Of a DNA stretch of 64,000 nt, positions 26,369 through 35,442 are shown piece by piece. This stretch comes from Hyphomicrobiales bacterium (lineage in GTDB: Bacteria; Pseudomonadota; Alphaproteobacteria; Rhizobiales; Rhizobiaceae): positions 1 through 64,000 of the forward strand of contig UCIA01000029.1 of NCBI GenBank assembly GCA_900472295.1, in the 5' to 3' direction. A program made the translations under genes and the position numbers. The first letter of the stretch is position 1. Every line of letters begins with the position of its first letter. The notes under the pieces were generated by a model. It was not told the DNA's origin. It searched no databases and saw only the letters and a program-made list of their open reading frames with translations.

Positions 26369-26610
26369 CAGGAATGACCCCACATCTCGTCGATTTCATC
26401 CTTGGTCAAATCCCTGCCGCCGCTTCCTCCCTTGGCCTTCAGGTCGTTCGCGATGGCGGCCAGCCGTTCAGCCAGCGGAACCTGTTCGCGTTCGCGCTGA
26501 AGCTCGGATTCGAGCGCCTCGATCACCGCCTCGGTCATCGAAATCTTTCGCTTTTCAGCAAGCTGCCGGGCGAGGTCACGGGCGCGCGGGTCTCTGATCT
26601 GGAGATTCAT
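26368..26610 (-). CDS. vapB: VapB-type antitoxin
   Basis: An 80-residue antitoxin of the PSK-operon/Rv0623 type. It begins MNLQIRDPRARDLARQLAEK, with a ribbon-helix-helix DNA-binding part, and the C-terminal half (DEIDEMWG) is typical of the toxin-neutralising tail. GGAGG lies ahead of the ATG. Together with vapC it forms a two-gene operon. Two palindromes at 26632-26662 are its likely operator. Confidence 0.9.
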   Translation of the reverse strand: MNLQIRDPRARDLARQLAEKRKISMTEAVIEALESELQREREQVPLAERLAAIANDLKAKGGSGGRDLTKDEIDEMWGHS

Positions 26611-26631
26611 TCTGGAAGCCTCCGGTCGTTG

Positions 26632-26662
26632 TCACTACAATATAGTGAACTTGTCATGACAA
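26632..26662. promoter_or_regulatory. Candidate VapB operator: two adjacent palindromes
   Basis: TCACTA-N5-TAGTGA (26632-26648) is followed two bases later by the perfect palindrome TTGTCATGACAA (26651-26662). They lie 22 bases upstream of the vapB ATG, where toxin-antitoxin operators usually sit. Confidence 0.6.
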
Positions 26663-26691
26663 AACCAGAGAGGCTGGCCTGTCATGCAATC

Positions 26692-28017
26692 TCAGCCCCC
26701 GTAGAGCATCTCATCCTGCAGCTTGCGCAGGACGAACAGCCTTGTCGTCCGGTCGGGCGTGGCATTGTCGGCCGTCAGCAATTCGCCCTTCCTGACCGGC
26801 TTCAGCACCTTGCCACCCTCAAGCAGGCCGACCGGCACGGCGCGGTGTGCGCGGGCCTCTTCCACCGTCATGGTCCAGGAGCGATAGCAGGTCTCGCCTA
26901 TGGCATCGAAGGTCTCACCGGCGGCGAGATCGCGCTTGGCGACCGCGCAGACTTCGGCGACGGGCCTGGGCAGCGGCACCATGTCGGGCCGGCCGTAAAG
27001 CATGATGCGCGCTGCGGTCAGCGGCACTTCCAGCGAGGTCAGATGGTAGGGCCGAAAGAAGCTGTAATAGGGGCCGTGACCGATATGCAGATCGTCCATG
27101 CGCTCGACGATGCGCGGATGCGTCGCCTCGACGATGACGAAGACGCCGGGCGCCACGCCCTTGCCGATCGTGTAATCGACCACACCCTTCTTCGACAGGA
27201 TGCCGCCATCGGCTTTCGGGATCAGCACCTTGGCCAGCTGGTCGCGGTCGGCCTTGGGGCCATGCATGCCCGGCACATCCGGCACCAGCCCGGTGGCGTT
27301 GGCGATGGCGCACATCTCGACCATGGTTTTCGAGCCGTCGACGAACTCGACCAGCATGCGCGGGTTCATGTTGCGGCGGATCGCTTCGTCGCGATAGTCG
27401 TCCGGCACGGCATCATGGTTGAGCGGGTTGTTCTTGCCCTTGCCCGCCGAGACGATGGTGTAGCCGAGCGCCGACGCAAACTCGATCAGTTCCATGCAGC
27501 TCGACGGCTCGTCGCCGGCGCCGACCGAATAGACGACGCCGAGCCGGTCGGCCTGCTGCTTGAGATAGCAGCCGATGGTGACGTCGGCCTCGACATTCAT
27601 CATCACCAGATGCTTGCCATGCTCCATCGCCTTCAAGTCGAAATCGGCGGCGACGCCGGGTTTGCCCGTGGCGTCGATGACGACGTCGATCAGCGGATTG
27701 GTGACCAGCATCTCGTTGGAGGTGATGGCGATTTTTCCAGCCTCGATCGCCGCGGTGACCTTCGATTGCGTATCGGCCTCGACCCCCATCGCCTCATCGC
27801 CATAGGCGATGCGGATGGCGTCACGCGCGGTATGCGGACGCCGCGTCGAGATGGCCGCGACCGAGATGCCCGGCATCAGCATGCCTTGCGTGACGAGATC
27901 TGTGCCCATTTCGCCGGAGCCGATGACCCCGATGCGCACCGGCTTGCCTTCGGCGGCGCGCCTCGCGAGATCGCGGGCCAGTCCGGTCAGGGCGACATTG
28001 GTCATGCAAGCGTCCAT
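26692..28017 (-). CDS. NAD(P)-binding oxidoreductase with SAF domain (homoserine dehydrogenase-like)
   Basis: A 441-residue protein from the ATG at 28017; an ATG at 28005 is also possible. The N-terminal half has the nucleotide fold (RIGVIGSGEMGTDLVTQGML, then VVIDATGKPGVAADFDLKAMEHGKHLVMMNVEADV), resembling homoserine dehydrogenase-like sugar-acid oxidoreductases. The middle has GDEPSSCMELIEFASALGY, and the C-terminal 80 residues (AEVCAVAKRDLAAGETFDAIG, then VPVGLLEGGKVLKPVRKGELLT) form a SAF domain. The substrate is unknown; relatives act on polyols and sugar acids. The multicopper oxidase gene lies upstream on the same strand, 116 bases away. Confidence 0.75.
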   Translation of the reverse strand: MDACMTNVALTGLARDLARRAAEGKPVRIGVIGSGEMGTDLVTQGMLMPGISVAAISTRRPHTARDAIRIAYGDEAMGVEADTQSKVTAAIEAGKIAITSNEMLVTNPLIDVVIDATGKPGVAADFDLKAMEHGKHLVMMNVEADVTIGCYLKQQADRLGVVYSVGAGDEPSSCMELIEFASALGYTIVSAGKGKNNPLNHDAVPDDYRDEAIRRNMNPRMLVEFVDGSKTMVEMCAIANATGLVPDVPGMHGPKADRDQLAKVLIPKADGGILSKKGVVDYTIGKGVAPGVFVIVEATHPRIVERMDDLHIGHGPYYSFFRPYHLTSLEVPLTAARIMLYGRPDMVPLPRPVAEVCAVAKRDLAAGETFDAIGETCYRSWTMTVEEARAHRAVPVGLLEGGKVLKPVRKGELLTADNATPDRTTRLFVLRKLQDEMLYGG

Positions 28018-28133
28018 GATTTCTTGATTTGCAGGCGGAATAGCAGGGAACGGCCCTGCTTTGCCAACGAAACCGGCGGACAGCGGCAATTTCTCCCGAC
28101 AATACGCCCGGTCGAGCAGGAACAGGTGCGGCG

Positions 28134-29528
28134 TCAAACCACCCTGACGTAGCTCGTCATGCCGGTCTTCTGGTGCTCGATGATGTGGCAGTGCAGCAGC
28201 CAGTCGCCAGGATTGTCGGCGACAAAGCCGAGCTGCACCTTCTCATTGGGCTGGATGAGATAGGTGTCGGAAATGACCGGCTGCACCTGCCGCGTCGAGG
28301 ACGACAGCACCTTGAAGCTCATGCCGTGCAGATGCATCGGATGCGATTGCGGCGTCAGATTCTCCATGTCGATGACATAGCTTTTGCCGAGCTTCAGTTC
28401 GGCCAAGGGCGCGGTCGGGTCCGGCGTGTCGCCCGGCCACGGCACCTTGTTGATGGCCCAGAAGGAGTAGCCGAGTGTGCCGCATATGCTGTCGCTCGGC
28501 ACGTTCTCCGCCGTGGCGCTGAGCGACAGCGCAATGTGCCGGGCGCTGGCGAGATCCACCTCCTGCACAGGGTTGGCTTCCAGCGGCGCGAGATCGCGCA
28601 GGTCGCGTTTTAGCGAGGCTCCGGTGGCGCGCAGCGTGGCGAGCGTCTTGGGCTTGGTGCCCCTGATATCGCCCAGGCCGACGATGGCGCCCTCCTCGTC
28701 CGGCATGCGGATGGCGAGATCCATGCGCTGGCCAGGTCCGAGCAGCAAGGCATCGGGCGAAAACCGATGCGGCACCGGATTGCCGTCGAGCGCGATGACA
28801 GCGGCCTCCGCGCCCTCGACGCGAAAGGCGTAGATGCGGGTGACATCGGTGATGGCGACGCGCAGCCGCACCAGCCCGCCGGACGGCGCATCGAATTGCG
28901 GCTGGTCCACCCAGTTGGCGGTGCGCACCGTGCCGTAGGTTCCGGTCTTTGCGGCATCGCGCGGCCGGAACTGCTGGATGAACTGGGCGTCGTCGCCGAG
29001 GCGCCAGTCGCGCAGATTGACGACTGCCTCGGCGTCGAATTTGGGATCGCTGGGGTTTTCGACCACGATGACGCCGGTCAGGCCGTGGCCCATCTGCTCC
29101 AGCGTGTTGCAATGCGGGTGATACCAGAAGGTACCGGCATCGGGCGGCGTGAAGGCATAGTCGAAATGATCGCCGGTGTAGACATAGGGCTGGACCAGGA
29201 AAGGGACGCCATCCATCTTGTTGGGCACGCGGATGCCATGCCAGTGGATGGTCGTCGGATCGTCGATGGCGTTGACGAGCCGCGCGGCGAAGGGCTCGCC
29301 TTTTTTCATCCTGAGCACCGGTGGCATTCCGGCTTCTCCATAAGTCAGCACGTCCCGGGTCGGGCCGACATCCATGAACGTCGCCTGGACCTTCGCCGTC
29401 TTGAGCAACACCTGTTCCGGGGCGGCCGCGGCCCAGCCGCCGAGCCTGGCCATGGCTGCAAGGCCGACCCCGCCAACGCCGGCAACCGCGGCCGTTTTCA
29501 AAAGCCGGCGGCGGGTGAACAGGGTCAT
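28134..29528 (-). CDS. Tat-exported multicopper oxidase
   Basis: A 464-residue laccase-like oxidase. A twin-arginine signal (TRRRLLKTAAVAGVGG) leads into three cupredoxin domains. The copper ligands are complete: HWHG near residue 95, WYHPHC near 136, HPMHLHG near 404 and HCHIIEHQKTGM near the end, which covers the type 1, 2 and 3 sites. It should act in the periplasm after folding in the cytoplasm. Substrates can be metals such as Cu(I) or phenols; CueO-like copper tolerance is one option. The ATG at 29528 has GGAGC upstream. It could be cotranscribed with the SAF-domain oxidoreductase. Confidence 0.92.
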   Translation of the reverse strand: MTLFTRRRLLKTAAVAGVGGVGLAAMARLGGWAAAAPEQVLLKTAKVQATFMDVGPTRDVLTYGEAGMPPVLRMKKGEPFAARLVNAIDDPTTIHWHGIRVPNKMDGVPFLVQPYVYTGDHFDYAFTPPDAGTFWYHPHCNTLEQMGHGLTGVIVVENPSDPKFDAEAVVNLRDWRLGDDAQFIQQFRPRDAAKTGTYGTVRTANWVDQPQFDAPSGGLVRLRVAITDVTRIYAFRVEGAEAAVIALDGNPVPHRFSPDALLLGPGQRMDLAIRMPDEEGAIVGLGDIRGTKPKTLATLRATGASLKRDLRDLAPLEANPVQEVDLASARHIALSLSATAENVPSDSICGTLGYSFWAINKVPWPGDTPDPTAPLAELKLGKSYVIDMENLTPQSHPMHLHGMSFKVLSSSTRQVQPVISDTYLIQPNEKVQLGFVADNPGDWLLHCHIIEHQKTGMTSYVRVV

Positions 29529-29910
29529 GGAAAGCTCCAACTGGAATGCGACTGACGTTGGCGCTCTGGATGGCGGCGGCTACCGGCGCAAAGCCGATAC
29601 TGCCATATCACCTCCCCGTCATGCCATGGCGAGCCGATGACATTTGCTTGCGCCACAACGTGAACCGTACCCAAGGCAAACACATAGGGCACGGCTAGCC
29701 CCCTCTCCGTCTCGGGCTTCGCCCAAGCCACCTCTCCCCCACTTTGTGGGGGCGAGGAACCCAAGCTTATGAAGGCCGCGACCTCGGAGATTAGCGTTTC
29801 CTCGCCCCTGCGGGAGCGGGGGAGAGGTGGCTCGGCGAAGCCGAGACGGAGAGGGGGCTAGCCGTGCCCTACGCGATTACCCCGCATCCGTACCCGACGT
29901 GGGCTGCCGA
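29529..29910. other. 382-base gap holding a long inverted repeat
   Basis: No gene is visible between the multicopper oxidase start and the caspase/TPR stop. The right half is occupied by the inverted repeat at 29686-29870. The left part (29529-29685) should hold the promoter of the multicopper oxidase operon; I see no clear dyad there. Confidence 0.7.
29686..29870. repeat. 185-bp inverted-repeat intergenic element
   Basis: The left end AGGGCACGGCTAGCCCCCTC and the right end GAGGGGGCTAGCCGTGCCCT are exact reverse complements, and pairing continues inward through GTCTCGG/CCGAGAC and ACCTCTCCCCC/GGGGGAGAGGT. The middle of the element contains smaller GC hairpins. This is the architecture of rhizobial palindromic mosaic elements. 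Confidence 0.85.
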
Positions 29911-32900
29911 TCAATGCAATTCAGCCAGCAGCGCCTGCGCCTCGGCGAGGTTCTTTTCCGAACCGGCGGCGAGATCGTCCATCTTCTTGTCGCGGAAGAT
30001 GACGAGCGCCTCCTGGCAAGCGGCGATCGCCTCCTCCGCCATTGCCTTGTCCTTGCGGGCAGAGCCCAGATCGACCAGCACGTCGCACAGGCTGTCCTGC
30101 GTGAAGGCGACGGCCGGCACCGATTTGATCTTCTTTTGCACCACGATCGCCTCGCGCAGGACCAGCACGGCCTCCTCGAAATGCGCAACGTTGTTTTCGG
30201 CGCGGCCGGCCATGGTCAGGGCATAGCCCATCTCGTTGCGCGCATTGGCCCAGCGCTCGGGATCGCGCTCGCGGCCGATCTGCTCGGCCAGCGCCCGGTT
30301 GACGATGACAGCCTCCTCGTACAGTTCGGCCGAAGGCTCGCGGGCCGCGATCATGCTCAGCGTCTGCGCGAGGCTGGTCTGGTTGGTGATCCACTGACCG
30401 GGATCGCGGGCGATCGTGCGCACTGTCGCGAGGTCGCGGTAGATCTGGGCGGCTCGTTTCAGCTTGCCTACATCGTTGGCCCAGTAGCCGAGGCTCAACA
30501 GGCCGCCGGCAAGATTGTTCTGGTTGTTCTCCCAGACCGCCAGCGCATTGTCGCGCGTCACCACGCTGAGCGCGGCGTCATATGCTGCAACCGCGCGGGT
30601 GAGCAACTCGACGTCCTTGCCGTCCGCGGCCATCAGCAAGGCATTGCCGATATCACCCTTGGTACGCGCCCATTGCATGCGGTCCACAAAGCCGCCGTAG
30701 ACCTGCGCTGCGGTTTCGAGACTGTCCACAGCCTGCAGGTAGAAGGCCGCGCCGCCGCCAATACGGCCCAAGCTATACCGGGCAAAACCGAGATCGTAAT
30801 TGACGTTGGCCCATTCTTCCGCGTCGGCATCCCTGGAATAGGCCGGGAGCGCCACCTTCAACACGTCGACGGCCTGCGCCAGCATATCCATGTCGGACGT
30901 ATTGGCGCCCAGGATCGACAGGGTCTGGCCAAGCACACGCCGCGTCTGGCCGATCTCGGTGACATCTCCGCTTGTCGCTTGGCCGTCCAGCGCTGCCCGC
31001 AACGCGTCCACCGAGCGCTGCAGCAGCTGATCGTCGGAAGCCAGCTTGCCGGACATCATCAGCGCATAGCCGAGGCGGAACTGCGTCTTGGCCCAGTTGG
31101 CCGGGTCGTTGTCGCGGGTGCGGACCGTTAGCACCTGACCATAGGTGTCGATCGCCTGCTGCAGGATCGAAATGTCCCCGGCGCGGTCGCCCCAGTTCGA
31201 CAGCGTACCAGCCAGGCTGTAACCGATCGAAGCGAATTCGCGCGGCGCACCACCAGCGGTATAGACTTCCCACGCCTGACGATACGCGGTCACCGACTGC
31301 ATGTAGTAATCGGTACCCGTATCGAGATCGCCGAGCGTGTCGTAGACCGACCCCAGATTCTGCTGCAGGGAAGCCCAGTCGAGCGGCAGTTTCTCACGCG
31401 GATATTCGGACAGCGCTGCCTGGTACGCGGCAGCCGCCTGCAGCAGCAGATCCTTTTTCTTCTGTTTGGCGCCGAGGCGTTGCAAAGCATTGCCGAGCGT
31501 CAGCTGGCCGTTGGCCCAGCTCGCTGCGGCGTGCTCGCGCGTCCACACCGTAAGCGACGCCAAAGCGGCGTCGCGCGCCTGCTCGAGCGTAGCGATGTCG
31601 CCGCTGATCTGGCCGATCGACTCCAGCGCCGTGCTCAGATTGTTCTGGATCGTCGCCCATTGCGCCGGCGCCCGCTCCCTGGTCATTTCGCCGGTTGCCG
31701 CCTGATAGGCAGCAACCGCCTGCTGCATGGTCGCGACATCCTTTTCGCGCTCGCCAAGACGATACAACGCAGCACCCAGATTGACCTGGCTCAGCGCCCA
31801 ATCGAGCGGCACACGCTCCCTGCTGTACTCGGTCAACGCCGCGCGATGCGCCTCGATCGCGGCGCGGAAACTGTCCGATGTGGTCTGGCGTTCGCCGATT
31901 TCGGACAGCACGATGCCGAGATTGTTCTGCGTCGCGGCCCATTCCAGCGGCAGCTTCTTCGACGACTGCACCTCCAGCGCCGAGCGGAAGGCCGCAACCG
32001 CCCGCTCCAGCAGTGCGGTGCCGTTCTCGCGCTGGCCCAGTCGCCAGTAGACGGTGCCTAGATTGCCGTAAGTCGAAGCCCAATCGTCGGGGTAGGAGTC
32101 ATGCGTATAGACAGTCAGCGCCTGCTCATAGGCGGCAGCTGCCTTGTCGAGGTTTTCGCGGCCGGCCTCGCGCTCGCCCAAGGTTGCAAGGGTAGCTGCC
32201 ATATTGTTCTGCGTGGCTGCCCAAAGCAGCGGCGATTTTTCGCGGGTTACATAGGTCAGCGCCTGCGCGTAGGCCGTCAGGGCCTGGCCGAGATACGCAT
32301 TGTCGCCGGAGAAGTTCCCCTGTTCGGAAAGAGCATTGGCCTCCGCCGCTTTGTAGTAAAAAGCGTCCTCATCGCTCCATTTGGCAGCCTGCTCATAGGC
32401 CTTGGCATAGTCCTGCGCCGCCTCCTTGAAGTTGAAGGAGATTTCGTAGGTCCTGGCGCTGCTGGCGAAAACCTTTGCGAATTCCAGCCGCTTTGCCTTC
32501 AGCTCGGCCTCGGCCTGGTCGACCGTTGACGACAATTCCCCGACGCGGGCTTTGGCCTGCTCGTTGAATTTCTGCGCCGCTTCCAGCGCACCTTCCTGTA
32601 CGGCCTGTTCGGCGAGTTTCGACAGCCTGGCGATTTCAGGGTCCGGGTTTTTCAACGCCTCCCGTTCACCCAGCACCTGTTTCAGCCGATCGGTCTGGCT
32701 ACGCAGCAGCTTGTCGAGCTCGGCCGGATCCTTGGGGATATCGACGCCAAGCGCTTTCAACATCGCATAGAGCGCGTCCATAGGCACTTTGCCGTCACGC
32801 GATATGGTTTCGATCTGGCGGCGTTCGGGATCGGGCAGCGTCGAGATGGTCAGCAGCAGCTGGCGCCGCTCTCTGAGGATTTCGCCCTCATCGCCTTTCG

Positions 32901-33783
32901 GCGCCTCGGCGGGGGTGCCGAAATAGAGCAGCCGGCGCAGGCTCTCATTCACCCAGGGCCGCTGCTGGCCGTTGGTCTTGAGATAGACCTCCTCGCCGAT
33001 CATGCGCAGCACCGTGCCGAATTCCTCGCCACCCATCGTGTCGATGTGGCGCAGGACGGCCGCCGCATACGGGCTGTTGCCATCGGCCGGACCGTCAAGT
33101 GCTACTTTGCCGGGCTCGGCGGCAAAGCCGATGACCTGGCCGAGGCTGTCGTCGACCGAGCCCTTGGGCTCGGCGTCGCCTTTCAGGGAAACCACGCCGC
33201 GCGTTTCGCCGAGACCGCCGGCGCTGATCGGCTTGCCCTCGTCATCGGGCGAAAGCTTCACCAGCGTGCCCGGCGGGAACGGATCGTTGCGACAGGCGTC
33301 GAGCAGCACGATGGTGACCGGCACCTTGGATTTCAGTTCGGCGACAATGGCGGACAGCGGCACCAGCTTCTCGCCGGCATCGCTGAGCGACGAAACGTCC
33401 GCATCGACGGGGACCAGATAGTTCTCGCCGCCGGCTTCGATGCCGTGGCCGGAATAGTAGATGATGGCGACATCGGCGCCCTCGGCGTCGTCGACGAAGC
33501 CTTCGAGGTCGCGGCGCAATTTGCGCGCGTCGCGATTGGTGGCGACATCGGTCTCGAAACCGAGCTTGTCGAACATCTCCTCGATGGCGCGGGCGTCGTT
33601 TTCGGGATTGGGCAATTTGCCGACATGCTGGTAGTCGGACTGGCCGATGACCAGCGCCACGCCTTTCAGCGTCTTGGGTTCTTCAGCCGAAACAGGGACA
33701 AGCGCGCACAGGCACAGCAACAGTGCCGCGGCCATTGCCGCGCACATGCGCCCCGTCGCATCTGCTGTTCGCCCAAAAAGCAT
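29911..33783 (-). CDS. Exported caspase-like (C14) peptidase fused to about 16 TPR-like repeats
   Basis: A 1290-residue protein. A signal peptide ends near residue 33 (ALVPVSA). Residues 39-270 form a caspase fold: VALVIGQSDYQHVGKLPNPENDA, the catalytic His in YYSGHG (His113) and the catalytic Cys in VLLDACRNDPF (Cys164). A linker with a coiled coil (about 300-430) follows. From about 510 to the end come some 16 units of roughly 50 residues with the theme WAxxQNNLGxxLxxLGxRE and an AxAAYxxAL helix, a bacterial TPR subtype. The signal implies the periplasm. The substrate and trigger are unknown. No neighbouring gene is coupled. The start could also be the ATG at 33747. Confidence 0.85.
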   Translation of the reverse strand: MLFGRTADATGRMCAAMAAALLLCLCALVPVSAEEPKTLKGVALVIGQSDYQHVGKLPNPENDARAIEEMFDKLGFETDVATNRDARKLRRDLEGFVDDAEGADVAIIYYSGHGIEAGGENYLVPVDADVSSLSDAGEKLVPLSAIVAELKSKVPVTIVLLDACRNDPFPPGTLVKLSPDDEGKPISAGGLGETRGVVSLKGDAEPKGSVDDSLGQVIGFAAEPGKVALDGPADGNSPYAAAVLRHIDTMGGEEFGTVLRMIGEEVYLKTNGQQRPWVNESLRRLLYFGTPAEAPKGDEGEILRERRQLLLTISTLPDPERRQIETISRDGKVPMDALYAMLKALGVDIPKDPAELDKLLRSQTDRLKQVLGEREALKNPDPEIARLSKLAEQAVQEGALEAAQKFNEQAKARVGELSSTVDQAEAELKAKRLEFAKVFASSARTYEISFNFKEAAQDYAKAYEQAAKWSDEDAFYYKAAEANALSEQGNFSGDNAYLGQALTAYAQALTYVTREKSPLLWAATQNNMAATLATLGEREAGRENLDKAAAAYEQALTVYTHDSYPDDWASTYGNLGTVYWRLGQRENGTALLERAVAAFRSALEVQSSKKLPLEWAATQNNLGIVLSEIGERQTTSDSFRAAIEAHRAALTEYSRERVPLDWALSQVNLGAALYRLGEREKDVATMQQAVAAYQAATGEMTRERAPAQWATIQNNLSTALESIGQISGDIATLEQARDAALASLTVWTREHAAASWANGQLTLGNALQRLGAKQKKKDLLLQAAAAYQAALSEYPREKLPLDWASLQQNLGSVYDTLGDLDTGTDYYMQSVTAYRQAWEVYTAGGAPREFASIGYSLAGTLSNWGDRAGDISILQQAIDTYGQVLTVRTRDNDPANWAKTQFRLGYALMMSGKLASDDQLLQRSVDALRAALDGQATSGDVTEIGQTRRVLGQTLSILGANTSDMDMLAQAVDVLKVALPAYSRDADAEEWANVNYDLGFARYSLGRIGGGAAFYLQAVDSLETAAQVYGGFVDRMQWARTKGDIGNALLMAADGKDVELLTRAVAAYDAALSVVTRDNALAVWENNQNNLAGGLLSLGYWANDVGKLKRAAQIYRDLATVRTIARDPGQWITNQTSLAQTLSMIAAREPSAELYEEAVIVNRALAEQIGRERDPERWANARNEMGYALTMAGRAENNVAHFEEAVLVLREAIVVQKKIKSVPAVAFTQDSLCDVLVDLGSARKDKAMAEEAIAACQEALVIFRDKKMDDLAAGSEKNLAEAQALLAELH

Positions 33784-33990
33784 CGTCTAGCCCAAACCCG
33801 GCGATATCTTGCGCAAGCGAGATGGCATCATGATGGCCGGCCAATGGCAAGTCCTTGGACGAGCTGTGTTCTTGTCGTGGGTAATACCGACAGACGCCGG
33901 CTGGCTTTCAGCAGGCGAGCGGATAGTGTTCTGCATGAGGCACCGGATGCGGACATTCCGGTGCCAGACAGTTTTCAGGGGAGGTTTGCG

Positions 33991-34764
33991 ATGACGACGG
34001 ATTACACACCGAAATTCGATCTGGCCGGCAAGGTGGTGCTGGTCACCGGCGCCTCGCGCGGCATCGGCCGCGCCTGTGCGTTGGCCTGCGCCGGCTCCGG
34101 CGCCGACATGATTGTTGGCGTGCGCAGCAAGGCCGACGGGGTCGAGCTTGTCGCCGAGATCGAGCGCATCGGCCGGCGAGCGCTGGCCGTGCATATGGAT
34201 GCTACCGATCTTGCCACGGTGCGGGCTGGTGTTGCCGAGGCGCACGCCGCCTTCGGCCGCATCGACGTTCTCGTCAACAATGTCGGGCTCGGGCCGGAAA
34301 ACCTGGCCGAAAACGTCACCGAGGAAGATTTCGACCTGACGGTGAACGTCAACCTGAAGGGCACGTTCTTCACCACCCAGGCGGTAGCAAAGCTGATGAT
34401 CGCACAGAAGGGCGGGCGCATCATCAACATCAGCTCGCAGGCCGGTACGGTGACGCTGAAGGGCGAAGCCATCTACTGCATGAGCAAGGCGGCGATCAAC
34501 CATTTGACCCGCTGCCTGGCGGCGGAATGGGCGCAGCACAAGATCGCTGTCAACAGCGTGGCGCCGACCTTCATCTGGACCGATGGCACGCGGCCTTCGC
34601 TGGCCGAGCCGGAGTTCCACGCCCATGTGCTGGGCCACATCCCGCTCGGCCGCATCGGCGATCCGATCGACGTCGCCGGAACCGTGGTGTTCCTGGCTTC
34701 ACCGGCGGCCTCGCTGATCACCGGCGCCAACATACTGGTCGATGGCGGCTGGTCGGTGGCCTAG
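33991..34764 (+). CDS. Short-chain dehydrogenase/reductase
   Basis: A 257-residue classical SDR: TGASRGIGRACA cofactor motif, NNVG in place of the usual NNAG, catalytic serine in IINISSQAG, YCMSK and a C-terminal VDGGWSVA. GGGGAGG lies ahead of the ATG at 33991, so the much longer upstream frame is a shadow. The substrate is unknown. The aldehyde dehydrogenase 680 bases downstream on the same strand could act in the same pathway, but an opposite-strand gene lies between them. Confidence 0.88.
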   Translation: MTTDYTPKFDLAGKVVLVTGASRGIGRACALACAGSGADMIVGVRSKADGVELVAEIERIGRRALAVHMDATDLATVRAGVAEAHAAFGRIDVLVNNVGLGPENLAENVTEEDFDLTVNVNLKGTFFTTQAVAKLMIAQKGGRIINISSQAGTVTLKGEAIYCMSKAAINHLTRCLAAEWAQHKIAVNSVAPTFIWTDGTRPSLAEPEFHAHVLGHIPLGRIGDPIDVAGTVVFLASPAASLITGANILVDGGWSVA

Positions 34765-34866
34765 AGCGCCCTGGGTCGGAAGCTCGGCCGGGGCACCGGC
34801 CGAATGGGATGGCGTCATTGGCGCGTGCACCTGGCCCACAGGTGAAAGAAGCGGCCTTCGCCGGTT

Positions 34867-35223
34867 CTATCTCTTCGACATCGTCGAACGCAAAAGCGTC
34901 TGCATATGCTCCGGAAGGTCAAGTTCGCCGCGTGCCTCTATCTCCAGGAGATATCGAGCCTTGGCCAGGCGGTCGCCTTCTGCAACCGCGGGATAGGCGC
35001 AGATGGCCAGCAACGCCTTCTCCTCATCCCTGCTCGCTCGTTCGCGGTCGGAGCGGTCAGCGCGCACGTCGCGAAAGACCTTGCCGAACGCACCGTAAGC
35101 GGCCTGGTGGGTTTCGATCAGCCTTTGCAACTGATTGGACGATTGCTGTTCCGATGGCTTTGCGACAGCGGCTTTCGCCACAATGGTCGACGTGACGACG
35201 GCGCCACCGGACTGGAACAGCAA
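34867..35223 (-). CDS. Small protein with Tat-like N-terminus, possibly frameshifted at the start
   Basis: A 118-residue frame starting at a TTG. The body (QRLIETHQAAYGAFGKVF, then EEKALLAICAYPAVAEGDRLAKARYLL) looks like a family of small rhizobial proteins I have seen without a function. Reading upstream of the TTG in the same frame gives SRINRRAL before the hydrophobic stretch LLFQSGGAVV, which would make a twin-arginine-like signal, but no ATG, GTG or TTG serves it. A GTG at 35250 with a perfect GAGGAG site lies in another frame. A one-base indel near 35235-35250 is the simplest explanation. Confidence 0.5.
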   Translation of the reverse strand: MLFQSGGAVVTSTIVAKAAVAKPSEQQSSNQLQRLIETHQAAYGAFGKVFRDVRADRSDRERASRDEEKALLAICAYPAVAEGDRLAKARYLLEIEARGELDLPEHMQTLLRSTMSKR

Positions 35224-35442
35224 GGCGCGGCGATTGATCCTGGACGTGACACTATCTCCTCTTCACGCAATGACAAGCGAGGTGCGGTTGATACCATCGG
35301 CACCGTAACACGACGGTCTGCGCATTTTTGTCAGGATGGTGAATGGCCACTCGGCGCCGAGGCTGGCCGGGCCGCTTGCCACGGGTTGCAATGGCGGCCT
35401 TCTATCGTCATGTTGCCCTCATGTCAGACAAGTGGAGTTGCC

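Noticed and set aside
26374..28152. 592-codon frame on the plus strand
   Set aside because: It is antisense to the SAF-domain oxidoreductase and vapB, with no recognisable motif.
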